Assembly: GCA_021813585.1 (NCBI GenBank)
Contig: JAKAJV010000028.1
Coordinates: forward strand, 1-64,000
DNA: 64,000 nt
Reading direction: 5' to 3'
Source: Bacteroidota bacterium
GTDB lineage: Bacteria; Bacteroidota; Ignavibacteria; Ignavibacteriales; Ignavibacteriaceae
Shown one piece after another: positions 8,698 to 18,680 of the stretch. Every line of letters starts with the position of its first letter. Position 1 is the first letter of the stretch. The notes below the pieces were generated by a model that saw only the letters and a program-made list of their open reading frames with translations, was not told where the DNA came from and searched no databases. The translations under genes were made by a program, and so were the position numbers.

Positions 8698-10578
8698 TTA
8701 TCTTCTTTTCTTTTGCTGAATCTTAGCATTCTGCTCTGCGGCTTCCATCATTCTCGTCATAAAGCCTTTTTTTCTGTTTGCGTTCTTAACGGGCTGAAGC
8801 TCCATACCGTCATGCTTATGGTTTATATAATACTGCTGGGCAATGGAAAAGACGTTAAACATAAAATAATAAAGATTTAAACCGGCCGGGAAGCTCATAA
8901 ATAAAATCGTAAGGAAAATCGGCATAACATAAACTAGAGCCTTTTGTTTCGGGTCCTGAACGGTCATCTTCTGCTGGAAGAACGTTGCGATGCCCATTAA
9001 AAGTGCCAGTCCGCTTATTTGGTCTATACCGAAGAACGGAAGCTTAAATGGAAGCTGGTATATAACGTCCGGCCTGGAAAGATCTTTAATCCAAAAAATG
9101 AACGGCTGCTGTCTGAGCTCGATGGCGACTTTTAACAATTCCCACAGCGCAATGAAGATAGGCATTTGTAGTATTAAAGGAAGGCAGCCGCCTGCAGGGT
9201 TTACTCCGTAAGTAGAATAGAGCTTCATCGTCTCTTTGTTCAATTTCTGCGGATCATCTTTATATTTTTCTTTTATTTCCTTTATCTTGGGTTGAAGAAG
9301 CTGCATCTTCTTCATCGATTGGAAGCTAGATTTAGTAAACGGATACAACGCGAATTTTATTATAAGCGAAAAGACGATTATTACAAGACCGTAATTGGGA
9401 ATAAAGGAATGGAGAAAATTAAATAACGGAAGCAGAATATAAACAGCAATCGGGCGGACAAGGAATTTGATTATTCCTCCGAAGTCAACCATCTGCTCAA
9501 AATTATGTCCGTAAGATTTCAATATATTGTAATCTGCCGGACCAATATAGATTGTAAAATCTCTCTGCTCCAGGTCGGTATTGTTAAAAGGAATAATTAA
9601 GCTGATATTATAGTATGCGCGCTCGCCGTTATTCATGTAGGCGGTTTTCGTCCCGTCTATATAGGCCCCATCAACATCGGAAGAATTTTTAGGCGCAATA
9701 ATGGCGGCAAAATATTTGTCGCGCACACCAATCCACTCCACCCTCCCGTTAAATTCTTTTTGAACCTTATCTCCGATTTTGCTGGCCTCAACAATAACAT
9801 GGTCGCCGCCGTAAAATACGCTTGAGTTTGAATAAGCAGCTTCGTCAACAGAATTCTCCTCTACAAAACGCAATCCTTTATGCCATACCAAATCGATATC
9901 GTTGTTGCTGATAATATTATTCATCCCGACAAGTTTAAGATGGTACTTCATGCTGTATTTGTCGCCGAAGAAAATATATTCTTTTTCAATATATTTGTTT
10001 GTATCTACAGCCAAACGAAACTTGATTATTAGGGAATCGCTGTCTGTTATTTTATAAAATGATTTGTCGGCATTGGTTGTAAAAATTAATTTGGCCGTGT
10101 TTATCGCTTTGCCGTCGGAGGAGACAAAAGATAAGTCGGGCCCGCCGCCGTCGTTTTCGTAATCAACAAGCTGTACATGCGTATTGTAAAAATCATTGTT
10201 CCCTTTTTCATCCGAGGCATACCAATTTTTATACTTCTTAAGAAAATATTTTTTAATATCTCCGCCTTCGGTGGAAAGCTCAAGCCTTACAAGTTTGTTG
10301 TCGATTGTAATGATTCTTTCTTTTTGCGGAGTAAAGGAAAAATACTTTCCATAATTGGATTTTATGGTATCGCCGTCTAATTGATTGGATCTTGTTTTAC
10401 TAACTGCTTCCTGCTTTACAGAAGATTTTTCGGCAGCTTTTGATAAAGAATCTTTTAAGGCCAAAGTAGAATCTGTGGGCTTGTTTTGCTGTTCAACGGG
10501 AGACGGGGAATTTAGATAAAGCCAGAGGACTAAAATAGCTCCGATTAAAATAAAAGCAATTGTTGTTTTTCTATCCAT
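8698..10578 (-). CDS. yidC: membrane protein insertase YidC
   Basis: 626-residue inner-membrane insertase acting with or without SecYEG. It has an N-terminal TM anchor (FILIGAILVLWLYL), a large periplasmic beta-sandwich domain (roughly 80-360) and the conserved five-helix core, including LKSYGHNFEQMVDFGG, YGLVIIVFSLIIK and NPAGGCLPLILQMPIFIALW. It has a basic C-terminal tail. Length and domain order fit Bacteroidota-type YidC. It is in the rpmH-rnpA-yidD-yidC cluster flanking oriC, 11 nt after yidD. Confidence 0.97.
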   Translation of the reverse strand: MDRKTTIAFILIGAILVLWLYLNSPSPVEQQNKPTDSTLALKDSLSKAAEKSSVKQEAVSKTRSNQLDGDTIKSNYGKYFSFTPQKERIITIDNKLVRLELSTEGGDIKKYFLKKYKNWYASDEKGNNDFYNTHVQLVDYENDGGGPDLSFVSSDGKAINTAKLIFTTNADKSFYKITDSDSLIIKFRLAVDTNKYIEKEYIFFGDKYSMKYHLKLVGMNNIISNNDIDLVWHKGLRFVEENSVDEAAYSNSSVFYGGDHVIVEASKIGDKVQKEFNGRVEWIGVRDKYFAAIIAPKNSSDVDGAYIDGTKTAYMNNGERAYYNISLIIPFNNTDLEQRDFTIYIGPADYNILKSYGHNFEQMVDFGGIIKFLVRPIAVYILLPLFNFLHSFIPNYGLVIIVFSLIIKFALYPFTKSSFQSMKKMQLLQPKIKEIKEKYKDDPQKLNKETMKLYSTYGVNPAGGCLPLILQMPIFIALWELLKVAIELRQQPFIFWIKDLSRPDVIYQLPFKLPFFGIDQISGLALLMGIATFFQQKMTVQDPKQKALVYVMPIFLTILFMSFPAGLNLYYFMFNVFSIAQQYYINHKHDGMELQPVKNANRKKGFMTRMMEAAEQNAKIQQKKRR

Positions 10579-10589
10579 TTATAATTCCA

Positions 10590-10799
10590 TTATTCTAAAG
10601 GATCATACCCGCCTTTATTAAAAGGATTACACCTTAAAATCCTCCACGTCGATTTTATTCCGCCTTTTATTACACCATATTTTTTAAATGCTTGCACAGC
10701 ATATTCTGAACAGGTAGGATAAAATCTACAGGACGGAGGAAATAACGGCGAAATAATTTTTTGATATCCTCTTATAAAGAAAACAAATATTCTCCACAT
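10590..10799 (-). CDS. yidD: membrane protein insertion efficiency factor YidD
   Basis: 69-residue YidD with the family signature [22 protein letters not shown]-type core (Pro-Pro-Ser-Cys then Thr-Cys-Ser) and a C-terminal KGG-x-YDP motif. YidD assists YidC-dependent insertion at the inner face of the membrane. Its ATG overlaps the rnpA stop codon by one base (TAATG), indicating translational coupling. Confidence 0.95.
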   Translation of the reverse strand: MWRIFVFFIRGYQKIISPLFPPSCRFYPTCSEYAVQAFKKYGVIKGGIKSTWRILRCNPFNKGGYDPLE

Positions 10800-11197
10800 T
10801 ACAAAACACTTTTTAATTTAAGCATAATTTCCAAGACATCTGGCAATACATCGTTGAGCTTTATTTTCTTGTTGTTTTTTTCTGTAAAATTAACAGGGGA
10901 AAAAATAATTTTAAGTAGAATGTTTTTCCTAAGGCAGCTTTCCAGCAGAATTTCTTTATTTAACCTGAAAGACTCTCTTATTAGGCGCTTTATTCTATTT
11001 CTCCAAACCGCAATACCTTGTTTTTTGCTTACTGCTATTGCAGCTTTAACACCAGCTTCAGCTCCGCTATATTCTGCCAAATATACAGCTTTTATCAGGC
11101 GCTTCTTTGAGTAGATATAACTGCCGTTCGAAAATATTTGCTCAAAATCTTTTCTTCTTTTTATTCTTTCTTTATTAGAAAGAGTAAATCGTTTCAA
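10799..11197 (-). CDS. rnpA: ribonuclease P protein component
   Basis: 132 residues, a typical RnpA length. The conserved basic helix reads [13 protein letters not shown], and the N-terminus is [17 protein letters not shown]. It is the protein subunit that binds the catalytic RNase P RNA for tRNA 5' maturation. It lies 5 nt downstream of rpmH and overlaps yidD by one base, all on the minus strand, so the cluster is one operon. Confidence 0.96.
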   Translation of the reverse strand: MKRFTLSNKERIKRRKDFEQIFSNGSYIYSKKRLIKAVYLAEYSGAEAGVKAAIAVSKKQGIAVWRNRIKRLIRESFRLNKEILLESCLRKNILLKIIFSPVNFTEKNNKKIKLNDVLPDVLEIMLKLKSVL

Positions 11198-11202
11198 GAT
11201 AT

Positions 11203-11349
11203 TTACTTCTCATCGCTTACAGTAAGTTTTTTTCTGCCTTTTGCTCTGCGTCTCGAAAGAACTTTTCTGCCGTTTTTAGACTTCATTCTTTCTCTAAATC
11301 CGTGCTTATTTTTCCTTTTTCTTATGCTCGGTTGAAATGTTCTTTTCAT
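11203..11349 (-). CDS. rpmH: 50S ribosomal protein L34
   Basis: 48-codon gene read directly from the minus strand: [18 protein letters not shown] at the start, then the [20 protein letters not shown] core of L34 and a short tail ending SDEK. The length is normal for L34. A Shine-Dalgarno (TAGGAG) lies about 6 nt before the ATG at 11349. It is the first gene of the rpmH-rnpA-yidD-yidC operon, and its upstream region is the origin. Confidence 0.97.
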   Translation of the reverse strand: MKRTFQPSIRKRKNKHGFRERMKSKNGRKVLSRRRAKGRKKLTVSDEK

Positions 11350-11548
11350 ATTAACTCCTATTATCAAAAAAGATTTCAAAATTAAGTATTAAAAAACAAA
11401 CTTACAAGGAAATATTCGCGCAAATTATTTGAGCCTTAAAACTTAAAAAAAAATTTTTTTCTAATTAATTAAAAAATTAATTTGCGATGTATAAATTTAG
11501 TTCCTATTTTTTCCCCTAGATGGGTTGGCTAAAGTAATGTGAATATTA

Positions 11549-11557
11549 TGTGGATAA
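11549..11557 (-). promoter_or_regulatory. DnaA box, exact match
   Basis: TGTGGATAA on the plus strand, i.e. TTATCCACA on the minus strand, identical to the strong DnaA box consensus TTATNCACA. Confidence 0.8.
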
Positions 11558-11565
11558 GTTTTTTT

Positions 11566-11582
11566 TGTGAAAACGTTTCACA
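11566..11582. promoter_or_regulatory. operator-like palindrome in oriC
   Basis: TGTGAAAACGTTTCACA is a 7-bp inverted repeat around a central ACG. The centre and arms resemble LacI-family or catabolite-responsive operators (TGAAA-N-CGTTTCA). It lies 9 nt from the perfect DnaA box. No regulator gene adjoins it; the binding protein is unknown. Confidence 0.4.
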
Positions 11583-11624
11583 TAAAAGCGCCTCGGACTC
11601 TGTTGATTTTTTGTAGCGGGCATG

Positions 11625-11633
11625 TGTGGATTA
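11625..11633 (-). promoter_or_regulatory. DnaA box, one mismatch
   Basis: TGTGGATTA on the plus strand, one base away from TGTGNATAA. Confidence 0.5.
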
Positions 11634-11700
11634 TTCAAAAAGAAGATATCAACTCATCTAAATTCAATCACTTAGCAAAACCTTTTTAATGTTTATAAGT

Positions 11701-11709
11701 TGTGGATAT
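11701..11709 (-). promoter_or_regulatory. DnaA box, one mismatch
   Basis: TGTGGATAT on the plus strand, same orientation as the other two boxes. About 76 nt separate successive boxes (11549, 11625, 11701), roughly seven helical turns, so they would lie on the same face. Confidence 0.55.
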
Positions 11710-11776
11710 GTCGTCCGCCAAGTTGATAATCGTACGATAAAAGATCATTTTTTTTATATTTTCTTAATTTTTCTAT

Positions 11777-11785
11777 TGTTGATAA
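11777..11785 (-). promoter_or_regulatory. DnaA box, one mismatch, next to dnaA start
   Basis: TGTTGATAA at 76 nt beyond the box at 11701, ending 6 nt before the dnaA ATG. It continues the regular spacing of the array and could autoregulate dnaA. Confidence 0.45.
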
Positions 11786-11791
11786 CTTTTT

Positions 11792-13189
11792 ATGAAAGAA
11801 TTTGCCCTTATTGATAAAAAAAATCTTTTCGAACCAACTATTATCTGGAGAGAATGCTTAAGGACCATTAAAGAAAACGTCACGTTAATGACGTATAACA
11901 CCTGGTTTACTCCAATCAAACCATTGGAATTGGAGAATTCAATATTAAAAGTTCAACTGCCCAGCAGGTTTTTTTGGGAGTGGATTGACGAGCATTATAA
12001 TACTCTTATAAGCAAGACAATACAGGATGTCTTAGGGGCCGAGGCAAAATTAGCCTATGTAATTTCGGAAGAAAATGAAAACGATCAGGTTCCCAAAATA
12101 GAACCGGTAACGTTGCCAGTCATTTCAGAAGATGTAAACAAACCAAAACAGCAATTCGAATCGTATCTGAACTCTCGTTATACCTTTGAAAGTTTTATCA
12201 AGGGTGAAGGAAACCAACTGGCAAGAGCGGCAGCAAGTGCAATTAGCGATAACCCTGGCGGTACTTCTTTCAATCCTTTTTTTGTATATGGCGGAGTAGG
12301 CCTGGGAAAAACTCATCTTATTCAAGCTATCGGGAATAAAATACTTCAAAATTTTCCTGATAAAAAAGTAATCTATCTGTCTGCCGATATTTTTACTGTT
12401 GAATTCGTGGAATCGATCCAGTCAAATACTGTAAATGAATTTTCAAACTTTTACAGAAAAATGGATGTGCTTATTATTGACGATATTCAATTCCTAATAG
12501 GCAAGGAAAAAACACAGGACCACTTCTTCCACATATTTAACCAATTACATCAAGCAAGAAAACAAATTATCCTTACAAGCGATAAGCCGCCAAAAGATTT
12601 AAAAGGCCTGGACGAACGCTTAATTTCTAGGTTTCAATGGGGGCTAACCGCAGATATTCAGCCACCGGATCTTGAAACGAGAATTGCTATTTTAAAAAGA
12701 AAAACAGGCGACTATGGTATGTCCGTTTCAAACGACATTTTGGAATACATCGCAAATAATATTACCTCTAATATTAGGGAGCTTGAAGGATGCTTAATAA
12801 AGCTGCTGGCAAATGCTTCATTAAATTCTAAGGAGATTAATCTCGAACTTGCAAAGAAGACGGTTAAAGAAATTGCCACCGATAGAAAGGTTAATGTAAG
12901 TATTGAAAGCATAACTAAAATTGTATGCAATTACTTTAAAATAGATGAAAATAAAATAAGGGATAAGACGAGGAAAAAAGAGGTTGTGCTTGCCAGGCAG
13001 ATATCAATGTATTTATCAAAAGAGCTGACTAAATCGAGCCTCAAAACAATCGGCCTTCATTTTGGCGGAAGAGACCATTCCACTGTTATTCATGCTTGTT
13101 CTGCAATTGAAAATGATAAAGAATCCGATATGTTGTTAAAAGATACTTTGGAAACTTTGAAAAATAATATAGAAATAAGTTGTTCGTAA
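11792..13189 (+). CDS. dnaA: chromosomal replication initiator DnaA
   Basis: 465 residues with all four DnaA domains. These are an N-terminal oligomerisation domain (to about 90), a short linker, an AAA+ core with Walker A GGVGLGKT (167-174) and Walker B IIDDIQF, and a C-terminal HTH domain with the signature GGRDHSTVIHA. It binds DnaA boxes and melts the origin. ATG 11792 follows directly on an A/T-rich leader without an SD. It is followed by a Rho-independent terminator, so dnaA is monocistronic and not joined to dnaN here. Confidence 0.98.
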   Translation: MKEFALIDKKNLFEPTIIWRECLRTIKENVTLMTYNTWFTPIKPLELENSILKVQLPSRFFWEWIDEHYNTLISKTIQDVLGAEAKLAYVISEENENDQVPKIEPVTLPVISEDVNKPKQQFESYLNSRYTFESFIKGEGNQLARAAASAISDNPGGTSFNPFFVYGGVGLGKTHLIQAIGNKILQNFPDKKVIYLSADIFTVEFVESIQSNTVNEFSNFYRKMDVLIIDDIQFLIGKEKTQDHFFHIFNQLHQARKQIILTSDKPPKDLKGLDERLISRFQWGLTADIQPPDLETRIAILKRKTGDYGMSVSNDILEYIANNITSNIRELEGCLIKLLANASLNSKEINLELAKKTVKEIATDRKVNVSIESITKIVCNYFKIDENKIRDKTRKKEVVLARQISMYLSKELTKSSLKTIGLHFGGRDHSTVIHACSAIENDKESDMLLKDTLETLKNNIEISCS

Positions 13190-13208
13190 AATATCTAATA
13201 AGTTTAAC

Positions 13209-13235
13209 AAGCTCCTGCGGGAGCTTTTTTTATTT
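13209..13235 (+). terminator. Rho-independent terminator of dnaA
   Basis: AAGCTCC TGC GGGAGCTT hairpin followed by TTTTTATTTTT, 20 nt after the dnaA stop. Confidence 0.85.
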
Positions 13236-13560
13236 TTATCCCAATGTTAATTATTCGTTGATAATTGGGCGGTAAGATGTTCATAAGTTCGCTTTATTCA
13301 CATCATGTTGATAGCTTATTTAGAAAATCAAAATTATTAACATGTAAGTTGTAGAAAAAATAATTAAAGCAGTCGATATTAAGGTAAAAATTTGTTTATT
13401 AACATATTAACATGGTTATTATTAATATTATTAATTTTAAAAATATATTGTTTAATTAATTACTCTGTTAATATTCATTTTGAAAGAAATAATTTGAGTT
13501 GATTCTTAATATCATTTGGAGTAATTTTTATCGAATAGTAAAAACAAATTCGGAAATAAA
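13236..13560. other. second DnaA-box cluster and AT-rich block downstream of dnaA
   Basis: Gene-free stretch with a perfect DnaA box TTATTCACA (13294-13302). Near boxes are CGTTGATAA (13256-13264), TGTTCATAA (13278-13286) and TGTTGATAG (13306-13314). A very AT-rich segment follows at about 13370-13500, rich in TTAAT and ATTAA. A box cluster next to an AT-rich unwinding candidate is the standard oriC layout, so this side may carry the unwinding half of a bipartite origin. Confidence 0.55.
13294..13302 (+). promoter_or_regulatory. DnaA box, exact match
   Basis: TTATTCACA matches TTATNCACA exactly. It is in the opposite orientation to the boxes upstream of dnaA. Confidence 0.65.
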
Positions 13561-13953
13561 ATGAAAAAAATTATACTTTCAATCCTATGTATAATAGCTG
13601 TTTTTTCATTAAATAGCTGTTCAAAATCGGTTAACAACAGCTTAACTTTTAATAACCAATCCGAAGGTACTATTTATATCAATTTTCGTGGAGGAATTAT
13701 TACAGTTCCGGCCGGGCAAACTTCTTCAATAAAGGAGATTCCGCAAGGTAAATATAATTATGCTACTACATTCGAAGTACCGGCAGGTACAACATCAAGT
13801 TCCTCTCAAGGGGATATATCAGGCACGGTTACTTTAAATGCAGGCACAAAGATTTTATTGTTCTATACCAGTACTCTCAGCAACGGATCTTATACTCTTT
13901 CTGTAACTGTATCTAATAGTGATGATTTATCACAAAGCGCATCGTTGCCGTAA
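13561..13953 (+). CDS. small secreted lipoprotein
   Basis: 130-residue predicted lipoprotein, family not recognised. The signal peptide is hydrophobic and ends in the lipobox LNSC (Cys about 20). The mature part is Ser/Thr/Gly-rich beta-strand sequence (for example TIYINFRGG and PAGTTSSSSQGD). It sits alone between dnaA and dnaN, two genes that are usually adjacent, and has its own A/T-rich upstream region. No repeat or mobile-element mark explains its position. Confidence 0.75.
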   Translation: MKKIILSILCIIAVFSLNSCSKSVNNSLTFNNQSEGTIYINFRGGIITVPAGQTSSIKEIPQGKYNYATTFEVPAGTTSSSSQGDISGTVTLNAGTKILLFYTSTLSNGSYTLSVTVSNSDDLSQSASLP

Positions 13954-14081
13954 AATGTTGGAGAAATAACTCCACTGTTTTACTAAAAATCATCTCTTTT
14001 TATACCCATTAATTGAATAATTACATTGAGATTTTTGACTATTTTTAGTATTTTTAACTGTTTTAACAGGAGAATATATAA

Positions 14082-15191
14082 ATGGAATTTAAAGTAAACA
14101 GTAAGGTTTTAGAGAAACTATTATCTAAAATTATTCCCGCAGTTCCTACGCGGACTCCGATGCCGATTTTAGAAAATTTTTTATTTGATATTAAAGACGG
14201 AGCTCTAATTGTTTGTGCAACCGATCTTGAAATTGCCTTGAGATCATCCATAAATGTTGCCGCCGATGAAAACGTTAAAATGGTTATTCCTGCGAGACTG
14301 CTGTTTGATATAATCCGCTCACTTGATGAAACACAGATTCATTTTGAAACCGAAACCAATTCGAAGCTAAAATTAACTACCGATAACGGTGTTTATAATA
14401 TCAGTTTTTCATCATCCGAAGATTTTCCTGCGATCCCAACGGTCTCGGAAGAAAAAGAAATTGTATTGAGCGGGAAAGATCTGAAGAAAGCGATTGATCA
14501 AACTTCATTTGCAATGAGCAAAGAAGACATGCGACCTGCAATGACAGGTACATTATTTGAATTTTCTGAAGAGGGATTAAGATTTGTAACCACCGATGGA
14601 CACAGGCTGGTAAAACTAGTTAACAAGAATATAAAATCCGGCCTCGAAGAACAATACATTATACCCGAAAGGGCAATTTCTGTCCTAAGCAAACTACTTG
14701 GGGAAACAGATGTTCACATCTATTTAAGCAAGACCAATATTTCATTTCACATGGGTGATCTGGAATTTATTTCACGCCTTATCGGTGAAAAATATCCGGC
14801 ATACAACAGCGTTATACCTTTGGAGAATGAAAATATTTTAAAAGTAAAAACCGGCGATCTGCTCTCTACAATAAAACGCATGATTTTGTTTTCCACAACT
14901 AGTTCTAAGCAGGTTAAGTTTTCTATAAACCAGAACCTTCTACAGGTATCTGCCGAAGATATTGATCACGGCTCAAATGCTAAAGAGAATATTCACTGCG
15001 AGTACTCCGGCGATCCTATAGATATCGGATTTAATACTACATACGTTAACGATATCCTGTCTCATCTGGATGAGGAGGAAATCATTTTTAAGCTGCACTC
15101 GGCTACAAAGGCGTGCATAATCGAACCGTCTGTTGCGAAAGAAAACGAAGAATTGATGATGTTATTAATGCCTGTACGATTAAACAATTAA
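14082..15191 (+). CDS. dnaN: DNA polymerase III beta sliding clamp
   Basis: 369 residues, the usual beta-clamp length, made of three topologically similar domains. Recognisable segments are PTRTPMPILENFL near the N-terminus, FATTDGHRL-like RFVTTDGHRLV in domain 2, and a C-terminal LMMLLMPVRL matching the conserved MPVR end. It is the processivity clamp for replicative polymerase. ATG follows AGGAG (14069-14073); the SD overlaps a short palindrome CTGTTTTAACAG. The recF ATG follows after a single base. Confidence 0.98.
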   Translation: MEFKVNSKVLEKLLSKIIPAVPTRTPMPILENFLFDIKDGALIVCATDLEIALRSSINVAADENVKMVIPARLLFDIIRSLDETQIHFETETNSKLKLTTDNGVYNISFSSSEDFPAIPTVSEEKEIVLSGKDLKKAIDQTSFAMSKEDMRPAMTGTLFEFSEEGLRFVTTDGHRLVKLVNKNIKSGLEEQYIIPERAISVLSKLLGETDVHIYLSKTNISFHMGDLEFISRLIGEKYPAYNSVIPLENENILKVKTGDLLSTIKRMILFSTTSSKQVKFSINQNLLQVSAEDIDHGSNAKENIHCEYSGDPIDIGFNTTYVNDILSHLDEEEIIFKLHSATKACIIEPSVAKENEELMMLLMPVRLNN

Positions 15192-15192
15192 A

Positions 15193-16305
15193 ATGATATT
15201 AAACTCCGTTCATTTAAAAAACTTTAGGAGCCATAGTAATACGAAGCTAAATTTTTCCGATGAATTGAACTATATCATCGGAGGAAACGGTCAGGGAAAG
15301 ACATCAATATTAGAAGCGATTTATTATCTCTGCACGACCAAGAGCAGCAGTTCAAAATCGGATAGCGATGCTGTAAGGTTTAACCAGGGTAACTTTGAAA
15401 TATCGGGCTCATTTAAAGATTTGACGGAAGATAATGTTAGAATTTTTTATTCTCTATCGGAAAATAAAAAGTATTTTTTTCAAAACGGAAAACAAATCTC
15501 TCGCTCTGCGGACATAATAGGAAAATTCCCGGTTGTTATTTTAACCCCCGCAGATCATGCAATTACTCAAGGATCTCCGGCAGACAGAAGGAAATTTGTC
15601 GACTCGGTAATTTCCCAGGCAAGCGACACGTACTTAAAAATTTTACTGGATTATAATAAAACTCTTAGGCACCGGTCTTCGTTGCTTAACAAAATAAAAG
15701 AGCAGAAGCGAAAAGAAAATAATGATGAACTTGATGCATGGACGGCGAAATTAATCGGCTCCGGAATTGAACTGATTAAGCACAGAAAAAAGTTTGTCGA
15801 AGAATTTAATCTCTTTATTAAGAACTCCTACAATGTTATAATGGAAGAGAACGAGGTGCCTGAAATTTATTATTCATGCCTTCAAGAATATTCCGGCAAC
15901 GACATTGAATTTGAATTTAAGAATTTGGTTGTCAAGAAGAGAGACGAAGAATTGCGAAGGGCAAGCAATTTAGTAGGACCGCACAGAGACGATTTTGTAT
16001 TTGAAATTAATAAAATGAATTTAAAGAATTTCGGTTCGCAGGGTCAGCATAAAACATTTCAAACCGCTCTTAGGTTTGCCCAGTTCTTTTATCTAAAGGA
16101 AAGAACCGGCAAGTCTCCCTTGTTTTTGCTGGACGATGTGTTCGGCGAGCTGGATGCTAGCCGCTCATCTAAAATAAGCGGGTACCTTAAGCTAGTTGGG
16201 CAGGCATTTATCACCCTTACGGATTTTACGAATTTTTCTTTTCTGAATAAGAGCAACCGGGATTCTATAATTACATTAAATAACGGTGAGGCGGCTTATG
16301 CCTAG
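15193..16305 (+). CDS. recF: DNA replication and repair protein RecF
   Basis: 370-residue SMC-like ATPase that loads RecA at gaps with RecOR. Walker A GGNGQGKT is at 30-37, the signature region GSQGQHKT appears in the C-terminal half, and Walker B LFLLDDVFGELD follows. The N-terminus MILNSVHLKNFRSH is typical. The start is one base after the dnaN stop, so the two are translationally coupled. Confidence 0.97.
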   Translation: MILNSVHLKNFRSHSNTKLNFSDELNYIIGGNGQGKTSILEAIYYLCTTKSSSSKSDSDAVRFNQGNFEISGSFKDLTEDNVRIFYSLSENKKYFFQNGKQISRSADIIGKFPVVILTPADHAITQGSPADRRKFVDSVISQASDTYLKILLDYNKTLRHRSSLLNKIKEQKRKENNDELDAWTAKLIGSGIELIKHRKKFVEEFNLFIKNSYNVIMEENEVPEIYYSCLQEYSGNDIEFEFKNLVVKKRDEELRRASNLVGPHRDDFVFEINKMNLKNFGSQGQHKTFQTALRFAQFFYLKERTGKSPLFLLDDVFGELDASRSSKISGYLKLVGQAFITLTDFTNFSFLNKSNRDSIITLNNGEAAYA

Positions 16306-16585
16306 CGGGTTTAAAAGTCTTTCTGAAATAATCAACAAAGAACCCGCGCTGGAAGGCTTAAGAAAAATTATAAAGGAATCAGATGTAGTGGCTGAATTTA
16401 ACAAAATCTTCCCCGATCTTATAAAAATTGCCGTGCCGGTTAAAGTTGAAAAAAAAACACTTGTTCTGCGCGTGGAAAACGCTGCTTGGAGAAACGAATT
16501 GAAATTTAGAGAGACACAGATGGTTCAAAATATCAACCGGCATTTTAACGAAGACAGGATTACCCGGGTAAGGTTCCTTTCTTAG
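16298..16585 (+). CDS. DUF721 (DciA-like) protein
   Basis: 95 residues from ATG 16298, which overlaps the recF stop (ATGCCTAG). A GTG at 16286 is possible, but GGTGAGG at 16285-16291 is better placed as the SD for the ATG. DUF721 features are the N-terminal LSEIINKEPALEGLRK and the WRNELKF segment. Small DUF721 proteins between recF and gyrB are common in this phylum group. The larger DciA members act as helicase operators at replication start, so a related role is inferred for this one. Confidence 0.85.
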   Translation: MPSGFKSLSEIINKEPALEGLRKIIKESDVVAEFNKIFPDLIKIAVPVKVEKKTLVLRVENAAWRNELKFRETQMVQNINRHFNEDRITRVRFLS

Positions 16586-16602
16586 TTGATTTTAAATATT
16601 AG

Positions 16603-18597
<1,995 letters not shown>

Positions 18598-18680
18598 AAG
18601 ACGAAGCGTTAATTAAAAAAATTTATAGAAGCAGTATCGGAAGATATCGATATAAAAAATAAAGAATAGAATTAAAATTT

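Larger units (their letters stand above)
11350..11791. other. oriC: replication origin region upstream of dnaA
   Basis: 442-nt gene-free stretch between divergent rpmH and dnaA. It contains an AT-rich block (about 11431-11484), a perfect DnaA box (11549-11557), and near-consensus boxes at 11625-11633, 11701-11709 and 11777-11785. Repeated GTTGAT(A/T) motifs occur near 11602 and 11722. Together with the rpmH/dnaA context this is the usual location of a bacterial oriC. Promoters for both flanking genes must also lie here, but none matches a consensus well enough to place. Confidence 0.8.

Noticed and set aside
14058-14069. CTGTTTTAACAG palindrome before dnaN as a LexA site
   Set aside because: The CTG and CAG are only six bases apart, whereas LexA sites of this type have a longer spacer; it may simply be chance at the SD.
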